Shown here: piece by piece, positions 21,703 to 33,639 of the stretch
Layout of the letters: each line of letters begins with the position of its first letter
How positions within the stretch are numbered: the stretch's first letter is position 1
Source: Canna indica
Taxonomy: Eukaryota; Streptophyta; Magnoliopsida; Zingiberales; Cannaceae
NCBI GenBank assembly: GCA_034359265.1
Contig: CP136890.1
Span: 64,481,501 to 64,545,500, forward strand
DNA: 64,000 nucleotides
Reading direction: 5' to 3'
Program-made: the position numbers and the translations under genes
Notes under the pieces: model-generated
Database searches by the model: none
What the model saw: only the letters and a program-made list of their open reading frames with translations
What the model was told of the DNA's origin: nothing

Positions 21703-23559
21703 GTACATATACCATGGTCGTACCCTGACCTTTCTATATCGACATACCAAGCATGTCCATATACCATTATATTCACATGCTACATTTCCATATACCAACA
21801 TGTCCATATGCCATTACATTAATCCATATACCCACATGTTCATATGTTAACATAAATACCTATCCAATGCATAACATAGAACAACATATAAAACTATAGT
21901 AATTTCGAACATGAAGAATCATCCACATTATAAGAACACTGTATCCGAACATGTAAGAAATAACTACGCATAGCATTAATAACATGTCATGATGTATAGT
22001 ATAAAGTCAGCCTAATGTCCATCAGACCTATGTCCCTACCTAACCTTATAGGGCCGGCCATCCATACCTGGATATTTCCCAAAGGAGAATTCAGCCCTTA
22101 CCCTCTTCCTATAGTGGAGCCATCATATAATGTCAATCTAATAATCAATAAGTTTCTAGGTGAGCCTAGGTTCCATGTTTTTTCGGAACTTAAGTATCTA
22201 CATTTAATCTTGTCCTAATCACATCTAGGTGATTCCCTAAGGTGAAGCCTCTACAATTCATCACGTTCCAATGCCATCTACATGAATCATTAATGGGCAG
22301 CCTACCCTTAGAATCCTAAATGACTTCCAACGGGGCGGGGGAGGGAGGGCACACCCTAAATTCCCATCGTCACCATTGGTTCACGCCTTAAACCTCCATG
22401 CCCTCTCTTATTCCAAGAACCCAAGAACATCACAAGGAACACAAGAATCCCAACAAGAAAACAAGGAGGGGCGGCATCACCAAAATTGGCCATCAACCAT
22501 GCGGCCAAAGATTACAATCCAATTTAAAAATCCACGACAATAAGAAGTTAATCCTTCGTTCTACAATCCGATTCCAATACGAGAAAAACCATCCGAAATC
22601 AAACAAAATCCCCATTCAAAGGGGCGGCAGCCAAGGGTGATGAACATGGAAGAGAGAGGTCTAAATTCACTCATCGGAGAAGACGATTGGAAAGGAATAC
22701 GGTCCTCCGCGCCTCCGCATCAACGAAGTTCGGGCGCGCTGCCAAGTTCCAAATCCTCCCACACCTTCTCCTTCCCTCTCGTGTATCCCAAAATCTAGCC
22801 GTCCAAAATAGATCTCCACTGTTCCCATCCAGAGGCAAGGGGTCTCGGACATGCTCCCCACGTTTCAGTCCAATCAGCCCCAAGATAGTGTCCCGATCGC
22901 CCGATTAGGCGAAACTCAACATAGTAGAATCCCGGAGAAGAAAACCAAGAACAAGGCGTCGGTAATTCCATCACAGTGACAAATCCGGCCATCAAAAACC
23001 AATCTCCACCGATCCAAATATAAATCATCAAGTCTAAAACTTACTGTCCAAATTTTAATATGATTCGACCGTGAACACTCATTCGATCGCGAAATTTGAT
23101 GACGTCCCACGCTGCTAGGAGCAGTCTGCCGATATTCCCTTCTTCTCTCTCCTTGTGTGCACCTCTTCCTATGGATGCCCAAGGGGGTGTGCAGCTGCTG
23201 CTATGAGCCACGCGCCCTTGAGGGATGATGTATAAATACTAAAAGTCCAACCGCCAAATGACCAATTGCCCCTTAACTTAAGTCAAGTCTAAAACAAATC
23301 ATAACTTGACCAATACTAGTCCAATTCGAGTTCCGCTTGAACCTCTGGACTTGTCTCAAACCCAACTAATCATCTAAGGACTAATCAAACTTAGATAAAT
23401 TAAATACCTTCCATGCAAAGGCCAATATTCAATTCACGCCCTTCGGCGTTTCATCCGGCCCACCCTGATGCGCGACCAATTTATCCCACTAGAATAATTA
23501 AATAATTTTTTTTTAAAAAAAATATGAGTATTACAATCTTCCATCCTTAAAAAAAATTC

Positions 23560-24600
23560 GTTCTCGAATTTTGGGGTAAATAAAGACTATCAGAACATCA
23601 AACAAATATGGACATTTCTCCAACAAATCACACTCCACTTCCAAGGTGACCTCCTAACCCAAGTGGTCCTACCATTGGACCTTGACCAAGGGTACCTCCT
23701 TGGACCCAAGCTTCCGAACCTACATATCATGAATCTCAACGGGTCTCTCCTCAAACAAGACTGCAGTGTCCACCTCGACCACAGTAGTTTCAAGAATGTA
23801 TGACTCAACTCTAACATACCACTTACGCATCGACATGTCGGGCCTTCCCATCTGCATACATCTTTTGACGGGCTCCGAGCTACCAAGAGTCTCTCCCTGA
23901 TCATTTTACTTTATGCATGGTATTCTGCACTAGATATGGTCCAATCATATGAGCCTTACCAGCCTCAAACCATCCTATTGGCAACCTACACCTTCGCCCG
24001 TACAAGGCCTCGAACGGTGCCATACCAATACTATTATGGTAGCTATTGTTATAGGTAAGCTCTACGAAAGGCATGTATTTCTCCCAACCATCCTCCAAGT
24101 CAAGGACACAAGCTCTCAACATGTCTTCTAGAGTCTATATGGTCCTCTCCGACTGCCCGTCGGTCTGCGGAAGGGATGTGGTGCCTGACCTCACATGAGT
24201 GCCCATGGCTACCTGAAAGGATTGTCAAAATCTGGCCGTAAACTGGGTACCTGATCATCACCGGGACCCCAAGGTAGGCAACAGTAAAATCCAAAACTAA
24301 TTGGGCAGACTGATCAGCAGTGAAAGTCGTCTTCACCAGAATGAAATGCGCAGACTTAGGGAGTCAGCCCACAACAACCCATGGAGTCATTACCATTCCT
24401 TGACCTAGACAGACCGGTCACCAAAATTCATAGAGATCTTTTTCCCATTTCTACCCTGGTACCTCCAAACTTTGTAGCAACCCTACAGGTCTCAGAAGCT
24501 TGACCTTAATTCGCTGGCATACCAAGCACTTAGATACAAAATCTGCTATATCTCTCTTCATCCCTTCCACCAGTAGTACTATCTTAGGTCACGGTATATT
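23560..24600 (-). pseudogene. Chromovirus integrase and chromodomain remains
   Basis: Read on the minus strand. The zinc-binding end gives MKRDIADFVSKCLVCQRIK (about 24,560-24,500), then the core start with SAHFILVKTTFTADQSAQLVLDF (near 24,350-24,280), QTDGQSERTI-like decay at 24,170-24,120, and LRACVLDLEDGWEKYMPFVE with LTYNNSYHNSIGMAPFEALYG (24,120-23,990). Near 23,700-23,590 a chromodomain-like stretch reads VPLVKVQW, then a decayed HLG...EV word and LEKCPYLF. Many stops. The order integrase-chromodomain-LTR fits a Gypsy chromovirus; RT and gag are not found upstream. Confidence 0.75.
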
Positions 24601-25160
24601 TTCGTGGCTCTCGGATGCATCGTGTAAGTGGAACCATGAGTCATCTCAAGTACCTACCCGCGAACCTCTGTTATAAATGGCACCACCATCTCGACTCTAA
24701 ACCTCAAAACACCCTCGGAGTCAATCCTGAATCTGCCACAAGTATTGCCCCTCGGTCTCCGAGCTTTGTCAAAACTCAAAAGTGCAAAACCAATCATTTC
24801 TAGACAGCTAGAATACTTATAAGCCATTTCCCTCCATAACCATCAAGGTGTAGGATTTTCAGCCCCTAACTCGACCAAACCAACCACACCTGCTTCCCTT
24901 TGCATAACTCATGTAGATGCCGGGATCCAGAAACTAGTTATTAGGAATAAGACTACCCTATGAGTGTGTGGCATTTCACCATACAGTTGGCGAGCAAGTT
25001 TAGGCCTTAGCTCAACATGTACCATGAGCTTCTACCTAAACAATTCCCCCCCCCCCCTTGCCACTCCTTGGCCTCCACCAAAACTCCACTAGTTATCATA
25101 GACATAATAAAATCAAATTCAGAGGGAGGGCTACTCGGATAGTTGAAGTATTAGGCCGAA
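24601..25160. other. Unassigned, probably decayed Gypsy internal sequence
   Basis: Lies upstream (in minus orientation) of the integrase remains, where RNase H or the pol linker would be. I could not read a confident domain in any frame. Contains a C12 run at about 25,046. Confidence 0.35.
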
Positions 25161-26495
25161 CTTCCTGAGTGCATTCGTAAACGCCCCATCCCGGCCCTTT
25201 CTAGGACCCTAAACTCCCGTCTGGGACTCTACCATAATCACCAACAAAAACCAGTCCTAGATAAATCCACTAAGCCTTATGAAGTAGATTATTCACACAC
25301 AAAATATTTGCTACCAATGGTGTCTCAATTACAATTTCAGCACCTATCATAAGCTTGAAAACATGAATTTTAGCCTCTACTTCAAGAAAATTCCAGCATG
25401 GTATTTTATATCCATCACACCACCCTATTCATATTTTATAATTCAATATTTTCCAACACCAATCTATATATAAATAATAATAATTTATGGCATAAACACA
25501 CATGTAGTAATGCTACGTAAATACCAACTTCCGAAAATTTCCACAACATGAGAGTGTTTTATGAAATGAACTTCAGCATGAGTTTCTTATCAACAATATA
25601 GTTTAATCCAATCCTTTATGCACCAATTCCAACATACATATTAAAACTCTTACTCTACACATGATAACCAAGTAAAACAATAAATCCCACATGTATATAT
25701 TCAATATAAGAATCCATCCAAGCATGAACAAATGTGAAATTTACCATTTAAAATCTGACATTTGTAGCACTTATAAATCCGAATTTTTAACATGTGATAA
25801 AGCATATTAAAATTTGAAAATTTTAACATCCATAACCCTAATTTTATCATGTAGAATACCCCATTTAAATATGAAATTTAACATGTTTGAATCGAGAAAC
25901 CAAGGTATTCAAGTTATGGATTCTGTGAAGCCAATAAACCCGAACTCATAAGGGTCAATTCTACCACTTGCTATACATCCATCATCTTATTCACTGAAAA
26001 CTAGGAAGGAGGGTTCTTAAAATATTTCAAGAAAATTCGGAGTTTGAAATATCACCATAACAAAACCAAGATTTTCAAGAAAACTCCCTTCCCTTAATTC
26101 TCATACTCGGCAGACCCTTCCTTACCCTACACCTCCACCTTTTTCCAACGAATCTATCAACGAACGATTCTTAACACCTCATGTAATATTGGAATTACCA
26201 TTTAACATAAACTAAAAACAAAACCAAAGTTTCTATTCAACATTTCCCCCTACAACGTTCAGCCAGCCCTTGCCTACCCTACAACTCCATTTGATTTATC
26301 GATTCCTAAAGCCGAGTAATTTGTTAAGGCCTCAAGAAAGCAAGAGATCTATTTCATAGCTATTGCGGAGATGTTAGCTTATAAATAATGCACCACAAAT
26401 GATATTTTTAAATAGGATAAAAAAAACACTTTATACTAGAGAAATACAATCTCTAATTCATCATCAATTGCAGCTTGACTAACTATGCTAAAGAA
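25161..26495 (-). mobile_element. Probable chromovirus-type LTR fragment, minus orientation
   Basis: The reverse complement resembles the middle of the LTR at 6,777-9,339: CCTAGTTTTCA-type word, then an alternating series of GATTTTAAATGGTAAATTTCA-like phrases. Neither terminus can be placed. A C15 run at 26,496-26,510 separates it from the next LTR. Confidence 0.45.
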
Positions 26496-26819
26496 CCCCC
26501 CCCCCCCCCCACCTTGGTCTTAATCACGATTTTGATGATAACAAACATGGAACTAATATTCCATTGAGAAATTTTTTCAGGTTCCATATCAGTTAGCACT
26601 CGATGTCCTCGATCAGAAATATTGAAGAAATCTAAAAATTGGAAGGACATTGATCGGGTTCATCATGAAAATCTCTCAAAGTTTGATGTGTGAACCAAAG
26701 ATGTCTTGGAGGAGTCTAAAGAACTCATGGAAAGCTCTCCAAGTTGACGCACGTTGAAGGCCGGAACCCCCAAAATGAAGCGCGCAAGAAGAAGACTGAA
26801 AAAATCAAGCTCAGCTTAG

Positions 26820-26960
26820 GTACGATCGACCGAATAGGATCAAACATTGGCAGTAGCCAATTCGATCGACCGGTCCATCGATCGAAGTATGCCCAAAAGC
26901 GGCAGATTGCCTTCGATCGCTCGGTCGGTCGATCGACGATCGACTGGCAAGCGACCGAGT
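26820..26960. repeat. U3 palindromic array, 52-bp spacing
   Basis: TTGGCAGTAGCCAA starts at 26,847 and its diverged homologue GCGGCAGATTGCC at 26,899, exactly 52 bp later. Between and after them lie GATCGACCGGTC, CATCGATCG, GGTCGGTCGATCG and CGACGATCG. The array ends about 55 bp before the TATA box. Confidence 0.8.
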
Positions 26961-27012
26961 GTCGGCAATGAGCAAAAATACGCTCGTTGTCGAGCCATTT
27001 CATTTGGGGGGT

Positions 27013-27020
27013 TATAAATA
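27013..27020 (+). promoter_or_regulatory. TATA box, element A 5' LTR
   Basis: TATAAATA in GGTTATAAATACCCACC, conserved in the 3' LTR at 40,101. Confidence 0.7.
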
Positions 27021-27744
27021 CCCACCTCAAACTCTCTTCCAAGCCTCGAATCAAGGTCATAAATCTCAAAGAGTGATCTTTAGCATCCTCCAAGCTCCTA
27101 ATTGATCAAATCCTCCAAACCTAGCTCTTGATCCCTCATCTTCAAGTGCTCTTCATTGGAGGGCTCATCAAGGGTGCTAGGCTCAAGAAGAAGAGGTGTT
27201 CTTATTGTGATAAGTCCTCTTTACTCTCTTCTTGTGATTAAAGTGTTTTTATTTTGTTTTGAATTGATTTACTTGAGCTTGAAAGAAGACCTATTGTTAG
27301 GTCTTGTGATTGAGTGGTATCCTTGGTGTAGAAGGTGTAAAGACACTTGTGTAAACTAAGTTAGGAGTAGGACTTAGGAATTGAGGTGGGAAGGTGGGAT
27401 ACTTCTGGGTGTGGAAGTGCCTTCGAGGTGAGTATAGGATCTTTCCAATATAAAGTCCTCAATTGTAAGCTACTCATAATTTAGTGGATTTGGGTAAGAA
27501 ATCCTAAGCACGGTGCTTAGATAGTGGAGTAGGCATTGGGGCCGAACCACTATAAATCCTTGTGTTAGCATGGATATATTGCATGTGCTAATTTCTTTAT
27601 CGGTAATCGCTTCCGCATTTAGTCATTCAATCGTGAATTGCCTAAGTAATCTAAGAAATGATTAAAATTAGAATTAGGCGATAAATTTTGTTAACACACC
27701 ATTCACTCCCTCCCCCCCTCTAGTGTGGCCATTTCACCAACAAT

Positions 27745-27756
27745 TAGTATCAGAGT
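27745..27756 (+). promoter_or_regulatory. Primer-binding site of A (decayed)
   Basis: TTAGTATCAGAG two bases after the LTR end; compare TGGTATCAGAGC, complementary to initiator tRNA-Met, which is intact in the L2 and T elements here. Confidence 0.65.
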
Positions 27757-27869
27757 AGGTCGTAGTTTGAGATTTCACCATCTTTTCTGTAATTTGTCTC
27801 GATCTTAAAACAACACTCGAGTCGGTAGCGTCTTCACCTCCTAGGTTCGATGCCTCGTAGTTTGCATAT

Positions 27870-29196
27870 ATGATGTACACATATTTAAAGACTAAGGGTT
27901 TTGGTGCCCTTAACATGTTAAGACTAGAATTCATTGAACCTAAGGTTGACATGCATGCTTGGAGTGAATTAGACAAAAAAATGTTTAAGTATAATGGAGA
28001 TGCCATGAATTGTATTCTTTGCACCTTACCAAATGGCATTCTTGAAAAAGTCATGTATTGCTCTACGGCTTTTGATTTATGGGCTAGTTTGAATATTTTA
28101 TACGATCATGCTAAAACCGAAGAAATTGGTACATTTAATGAAGGTAGTGATGACAATGGTCATTCACCTACCCCTAATCTTGGTTTTGATGCCCATAGCT
28201 CTTCTAGTCAAAGAAGTAGCTCCAAGAGCCGAAAAAGAAAAATAATTTGTCATGCTTGCAAAGAAAATGAGCATGTGAAGAAAAATTGCCCAAGCATGAA
28301 GAACAAAGCAAGGAAGATGTCAAGTGCTTCCACCTCCACCTCTCACTCACTTGAAGCGCCCTCTAGCCATGACTATGAAGTTACTTCCAAATTTAGCCTC
28401 ATGGATGCAAATAATGAGGTACACTTTTATTCATCTAGTCATGATAATGATAATGATAGTATTAACTCATCTATTCTCATGATATGCCTTATGATGAATT
28501 ATTAGATGAGTGTAGGAAAATGTATGCCTTGCTTGTTAAGAAAGATAAGGAGAATAAAATGTTGAAGAAAAAAAATATAAGGCTTAATTCTCATTTGCAT
28601 GAATTAAAACTAGAAAATGATTCATGCCATAATAATTCATGATGATTTGATTCATGCCATAATAATTTAGAACTTAAGTTTAAAGCTTTGAAACTTGAAA
28701 ATGATGTTTGAAATCTATAATGAAATCTAGAGATAATGATTTGAAGAATGATTTCAAATTTGAGAATGAGACATTGAAAAATGAGAATCGTATGATGAAA
28801 TCTCAAATGCAAGCCCTAAACAAATTCATTAATGTCTTGAAAAATGTGGTTGTTTTCTTGAGTAGGAAAACTAGTAATTTATCTAATGTTTAATCTTTTA
28901 GAAATCCCAGAAAGAAAGATGTATCTTCTAAGAATGCTCATACACATCATCCTCATGTCAAGCATTCTAACTTTAGACCTCATGTTCACAAAAATGACAA
29001 AAAGAAAGAATTTCAATATCATTATTTTTGTTGTGGTGTTTACCGACATGCTATATATGATTGTGCATTTAAGATGAACCCAAGTGGTGTTAAGACACTT
29101 TGGGCAGCTAAGTCCTCTAACCTCCAAGGACCCAAAGTCATTTGGGTACCAAAGGTCTCATGCTCTTTTGTAGTGGGAGCAACCACACAAGGGTAA
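27870..29196 (+). pseudogene. Sirevirus gag of element A (internally deleted, broken)
   Basis: The N-terminal part has the Copia gag (UBN2-type) pattern: MYTYLKTKGFGALNMLRLEF...DMHAWSELDKKMFKYNGDAMNCIL...AFDLWASLNILYDHAK. The second half of that domain is missing, and the text jumps to TEEIGTFNEGSDD, exactly as in element B. A first zinc knuckle reads CHACKENEHVKKNCP, with three residues before the His altered. A charged coiled-coil-like stretch and a second knuckle (CCGVYRHAIYDC) follow, then GPKVIWVPKVSCSF and a stop near 29,194. Two frame breaks lie near 28,500 and 28,710. Confidence 0.75.
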
Positions 29197-29231
29197 AGGA
29201 AATTGAAGAATTGAAGTTGACCATGGACTTC

Positions 29232-31715
29232 TGTAAGACTCGAAAAAAGTTTTCTAATATAAAAATCTATTTTGGTGCAGCGCGTCAGACCCGGGGGTAG
29301 TCGAGTCGAGCCTCAGGATCGCCTCGAGTGAAAAGTTATGACTCGGCTAATGAATCATGAAGTCTATTTGGATAATTAACTTTCCTTTTATAAAATCATA
29401 CCTTAAATTAAGTTAACTCGAGTCATGTTATGGGTTGGGTCGGAACCCGAGTCGAGTTCGGGTTTAGTCGAGTTCCGAGTATGACTTAAGTGAGCCTTGA
29501 AACCATCTTTGGAAAGATGGTTGAGGGGATAAAACCCCCCCCATATGGCAGCCGTGCGACTCAACCATTGAGTCGCACAAGGCCGCAAGGGAGAAAGAGG
29601 AGAAGAAGCAAGGAGGGGGCTTGGGGCTTGGATAGATTCGGAATTCGCGTCGTCGCCAAAAATTCTCAAGTCGTAGTCACCCGATCCTTATTTCTTGGTG
29701 ATCTAGGTGAGTGGTTAAGGGTTTAACAGTTTGGGGGAGGTGGGTGGCTGAACCCTAGATGATAGGTCGAGTTCTCACGATTTTTCTCGACGAACCATGA
29801 TTTCAACGATATGTACTCACTCTTTTATGATGTTTCTTGATGGATCTCGCTATTTTAATCGCTGATCTACATATTTTTGGTTCTGCCGAGTCATGGGAAA
29901 AGGGGAAAGGTCATGCCAAAATTTTCCCCTATTCCCTTGATGGCGAGAAGGCCCTTAGATGCCCTTATACCGCTATTTTGATGTAGTCCCTTGAACTCCT
30001 CACGTAATATGAAGCATGTCCCCTTTAAAGCCCCTTGAAGTGGCCGAATGAACCCTAAGATTCATGGAGAGGGTTCAGCCAAGGGTGAGGGGAAGGGTAA
30101 GTTGATCCTTGGTATTTAAGAAGTATGTGGAATTGAAGAGACAAGGTATAGCTAAAGTCTCTTCCATCTTTCCCTACCCAAGGACCTTGGTCGAGCAAGG
30201 TTTCCCTTGCTCATGGTTCGCTAAGGTTGGGGAGAGGAGGAGAGACTTGCCTTAGATGGAAATTTCATGATCTTAGGGATCACACATAGGAATATGACAA
30301 TACTTAGGACAAACATCAAACTTACCAAGTAGCTTAATTGATTTGAATTGTAGAAATGCTAGATTGTAACCATACTTAGCATTTGATCCTTAAACTTGGA
30401 TGTTGACAATGTTACCATGTTTTATAATTCATGCATGTTATTTAAATTTATTACTACCTTGCCATGCTAGATAGTTGCTCCTTATTGTGCTAATATTCCT
30501 AAGGTAGTATAAGAATTGTTAGGTATGTGCATTATGGTTATATATGATGAATTATGTAATATTTGAGCATTTTTATTTAAATTATGTATACTGCCCTAAA
30601 TGTTCTTGGATGGTATTCCAAGGTTGACTCATGGAAATTCTCACCTAAGACAGTGTTGAAGGCTAGTTAACATGTAAGGTGATTGTATATTTTTGGAAAC
30701 TTAGAGATTGTAGGTGCACATATACTAAAAGGGATAGCACGAATTGTTGACCCGGTAGCCGGACATGGCTAGATACGGGCAAAGGCCCGAGGTATATATA
30801 TATATATGGAAACCCTATGATATTGAATGTGTAATGTGCTTGAGATGGTCCGCCGAGGAGCGAGGAGGTCGAAAATGACCAATGCTCAGCTCGGGCAGTT
30901 GGGTCTAGAGGTGCGCTAGCGGGGCCGCTAGGTACCAGACCCCAGTTGGGTGGGACTATCTATCCTTACCCCAGACGGTGTCCGGAGACGAGTGACCATC
31001 CTAGTCGACGACCCGGGATTGTTTGCTTGCATCTTGAGATGATGTGGCTGATGGCCAGTATGATACTACCTGATATGGTAGGGACGGCTGTAGCCAGGAT
31101 ATATATATATATTGCTATGAGTAGGCCCAAGGGCCGGATGCCAGAGGCGTGACAAGCCAAGGTGGCAGGTTATCATGTACAATGGATACTCATGGATCCG
31201 TTGAGGGTCGGTAGTTGTATTTGAAACACACCTTACCTCCTTGTTTATTCCTTTATTGCCTTGTAATATATACATATGCATGACTGAGGCTTAAGTGGAG
31301 ATTCAATTGAGCCACTCACTGAGTCCCAAGTGGACTCACAGTTTATTTCTATTTTTGTAGAGCATGAACAGTAGCTTGGTGTCGACATGGTGCAGCTGGA
31401 GGGCAGAGGCGGTGCCATATCTCGTAGCGGCGTCCATAAGTCTTAGACTAGTGCTAGTTATGTTAGTTTTATTTCGGCACTGACGATTGTAATTGAAAAG
31501 AATTGTAAAACTTGATATTTGACCATTTGGATTTGACGTTGATGTTTCTTTTTGTTTTGAAAAACATATACATTGTGACTTGCAAACTTTTTATAAAGTA
31601 TGTTAAGTTTCTTTCAGTCGATATGTTTTGGTTTCTTGATGTCAGTGTAGGCAGTAGGCTACAGGGCAGGATGTGGGCCCTAGCCGGTCACACTACCCTC
31701 AGTCGGGGTGTGACA
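29232..31715 (+). mobile_element. 5' LTR of chromovirus T
   Basis: 2,484 bp, TGTAAG...TGACA, followed after four bases by an initiator-Met primer site. Close relative of the solo LTR at 48,902-51,457: the same landmark blocks occur in the same order (CAGCGCG-GACCCGGGGGTAG, CTAGGTGAGTGGTTA, GACCCGGTAGCC, TGGTGCAGCTGGAGGGC, GGTCACACTACCCTCAGT). Confidence 0.9.
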
Positions 31716-31719
31716 AAAT

Positions 31720-31731
31720 TGGTATCAGAGC
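31720..31731 (+). promoter_or_regulatory. Primer-binding site of T
   Basis: TGGTATCAGAGC, complementary to the 3' end of plant initiator tRNA-Met, four bases after the LTR. Confidence 0.85.
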
Positions 31732-31931
31732 ACTAGGTTAGGTCTTGTCTATGACTCAGTGTTGGGTACCGTATGAGACATATGCTAGCGTGCCGACATA
31801 CGATATAGCTATGCTACAAGATTGGAGAACCACTCCTGTACTCAGCGCACCTTGCGGTTAGTAACTTTTTAAAGCTTATGTTAAAAATTTATTATGTGAT
31901 AGGAAACTTTTTTCTTTTCTGTGATAGTGTA

Positions 31932-33035
31932 ATGGAGGCTCCCAATGTTGCACTGAGCGGCAGTGGCAGTAAATTGGGCGATGAAACATAGAGACAAGAG
32001 GTTAGACCCAAGAGTGGGTCGAGTTGGGGCGCGTAGACGCGTACCCCGGTTGTCGGTAGAAAATATTCTTTATGTACTTGTGTGTACTGTGCATGGATAT
32101 TGATTGTGGTTGTGCTTGTGGATGAGAGATGGCAGAGCTGAGAAGCGTACCGACTTGGCAAGTTGGTCCCGACTCGGCGAGTGGATTTTGGGTCTTGATA
32201 TTGCGTGAGTGAGCCACGTTGACATTAGACCCAAGGGGAGCCACACTAACCTTAGACCCGAGTGGATTTGGTTGGGTGGGCCATACCCAACCAGAGAGGG
32301 CCTGGGTAGAAGGCTTGCTAGATAGATTCTAGAGACCGACTTGTATGATTGCTAGGTTTGGGCCGGGTTGGGTCGTATTAATGTATTGTTTTCTATAGGG
32401 CTGGCTTGGGCCGAGTGATTTTGGCATTCATGAGCATGTCATGTATTAATGAGTGTTCGTGATAAGCGGGCACGGGACCTTGAGATGCTGCGCAGGTCTT
32501 GTGACATGACAGTGTCGGAGTATGAGATGGAGTTTAATCGTCTCTCCAAGTACCATCCCACCCTAGTGGTGATTGAGACCGCTAGGGTCAAGAGGTTCGT
32601 GGCAGGATTGAGACCACAAATTGGCAGGCTTATTCATTATACCGAGGAATCTACACTGGCTTGGGTAGTGGATGAAGCCATGCGGAAAGAAACTTTGGTG
32701 CCATTCGAGAGAAATGACGGGCCAGCTAAGAAGAAGTTTCGGTCATAGGGTTCTGGTAGTCGACCTTGGCACTCCGAGGGGTCAATGCCCACAGCAGAGC
32801 AGCAGCAAAGCCAGGGGAAGAATGGCAACCGGGGCCATGGGGGCCCAGGGACCGGGTCAGTGAGGCCAGCAGTGTCAGGAGGGGGTCCTCAGAGATCTGA
32901 GGTGCCGCAGTGTGGCAACTGTAGTCGGAGGCATTGAGGGTCCTGCCTTAACCGCACTAATGCTTGCTTCAAGTGCGGTCAAGTCAGATGTTTCAAGAAG
33001 GACTGCCCTGAGGAAACTGGTCATAAGCCTGAGTA
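31932..33035 (+). pseudogene. Chromovirus T gag, disrupted
   Basis: An ATG at 31,932 starts MEAPNVALSGSGSK and stops after 19 codons. About 32,080-32,430 is LTR-like DNA rather than gag. From 32,449 the gag core is readable: RDLEMLRRSCDMTVSEYEME, FNRLSKYHPTL, ARVKRFVAGLRPQIGRL and LAWVVDEAMRKE. Two zinc-knuckle regions follow at 32,910-33,012: CGNCSRRH...SC, and CFKCGQVRCFKKDC, in which the usual His is Cys. A TAG follows the first His. Family role: capsid and RNA binding. Confidence 0.75.
32080..32430 (+). mobile_element. LTR-like fragment inside T gag
   Basis: Resembles 8,520-8,820 of the LTR at 6,777-9,339: TGTGCTTGTG then GGATG, CGGCGAGTG, GAGCCAC, a GGGCC(T)GGGTAGAAGG word and TGATTGCTTA/TGATTGCTAG. 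It sits where the gag N-terminal domain should be. Confidence 0.5.
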
Positions 33036-33054
33036 GTCAAGGGGTAAAGCACCT

Positions 33055-33500
33055 ATGTTAGTAGGGTCAGTAGCACCGAGAGGACAGACTCAGAATAAGG
33101 GGTCGCATACCAGTTATTCAGAGAGGCCGCCTGCGCAGGTATATGCTATGAACCGTGATGGGACAGAGGCTTCCAAAGCAGTGGTGATAGGTACTATTTT
33201 AGTATGTTCGTCTGCTGCGTATGTATTATTTGATCCGGGTGCCATGCACTCATTTGTGCCTGTCATATTTGCTACAAAGCTGCCAATGGCACCCTCTATG
33301 CTTGATGGGCCATTAATGGTATCAACCCCTACGGGCAATGCAATCTTAGCAACCTCAATTTATCAAGGGTGTGAAGTGCTCATATGCGGCCATGTGCTGA
33401 GCACAGATTTGACACTCCTACCCACTCTTGAGCTTGACGTCATCCTTGGCATGGACTAGCTGGTAGAGCATTTCGTAATGTTGGACTGTAGAGCCAAAGC
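33055..33500 (+). pseudogene. Chromovirus T aspartic protease
   Basis: A 134-residue open stretch with VLFDPGAMHSFV (active site D-P-G, normal for plant Gypsy elements), LDGPLMVSTPTG and DVILGMD at the end, followed by a TAG in place of the expected W. Nearly intact domain; the stop at 33,458 separates it from RT. Confidence 0.8.
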
Positions 33501-33639
33501 AGTAATGTTTAATAAGTCTGGGATGTCGTAATTCATCTTCCAATGAGAGGGAGGTAGCAAGCTGATACGGGTCATCTCAGCCCTAAAGGCTCTTCAATTG
33601 CTTAGGGGCGACTGCCAACCTTTCCTGGCCTTTGTATCT

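Larger units (their letters stand above)
20684..23535 (-). mobile_element. Chromovirus (Tekay/Del-like) 3' LTR, minus orientation, with nested fragment
   Basis: Reverse-oriented LTR: its U5 end is at TGTCATACCCC (20684), the complement of the GGGGTATGACA-type terminus, and its U3 start is at GAGTATTACA (23535), the complement of TGTAATACTC. Without the Sirevirus fragment nested at 21,350-21,702 it is about 2.5 kb, the same size as the T LTRs. A purine tract (AAGGATGGAAGAT, minus strand) lies just beyond 23535, as expected between pol and a 3' LTR. The pol remains follow directly. Confidence 0.7.
26511..27742 (+). mobile_element. 5' LTR of Sirevirus derivative A
   Basis: Begins within the LTR start (ACCTTGGTCTTAATC) because the first about 20 bases are replaced by a C15 run. 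It ends CATTTCACCAACA at 27742. U3 carries the palindromic array at 26,820-26,960; GGGGGGTTATAAATACCCACC follows; a cytosine run and CTCTAGTGTGG precede the 3' end. It pairs with the 3' LTR at 38,055-40,839: the stretch from the GAAGCGCGCAAGAAG word to the 3' end matches almost base for base. Confidence 0.85.

Noticed and set aside
22395..23185. Overlapping ORFs on both strands around 22.4-23.2 kb
   Set aside because: This is the GC-richer middle of the chromovirus LTR; the frames are chance openings on both strands.
23590..23904. 104-codon Arg/Trp-rich minus ORF
   Set aside because: It is out of frame relative to the chromodomain and integrase tail that are readable in other minus frames of the same DNA.
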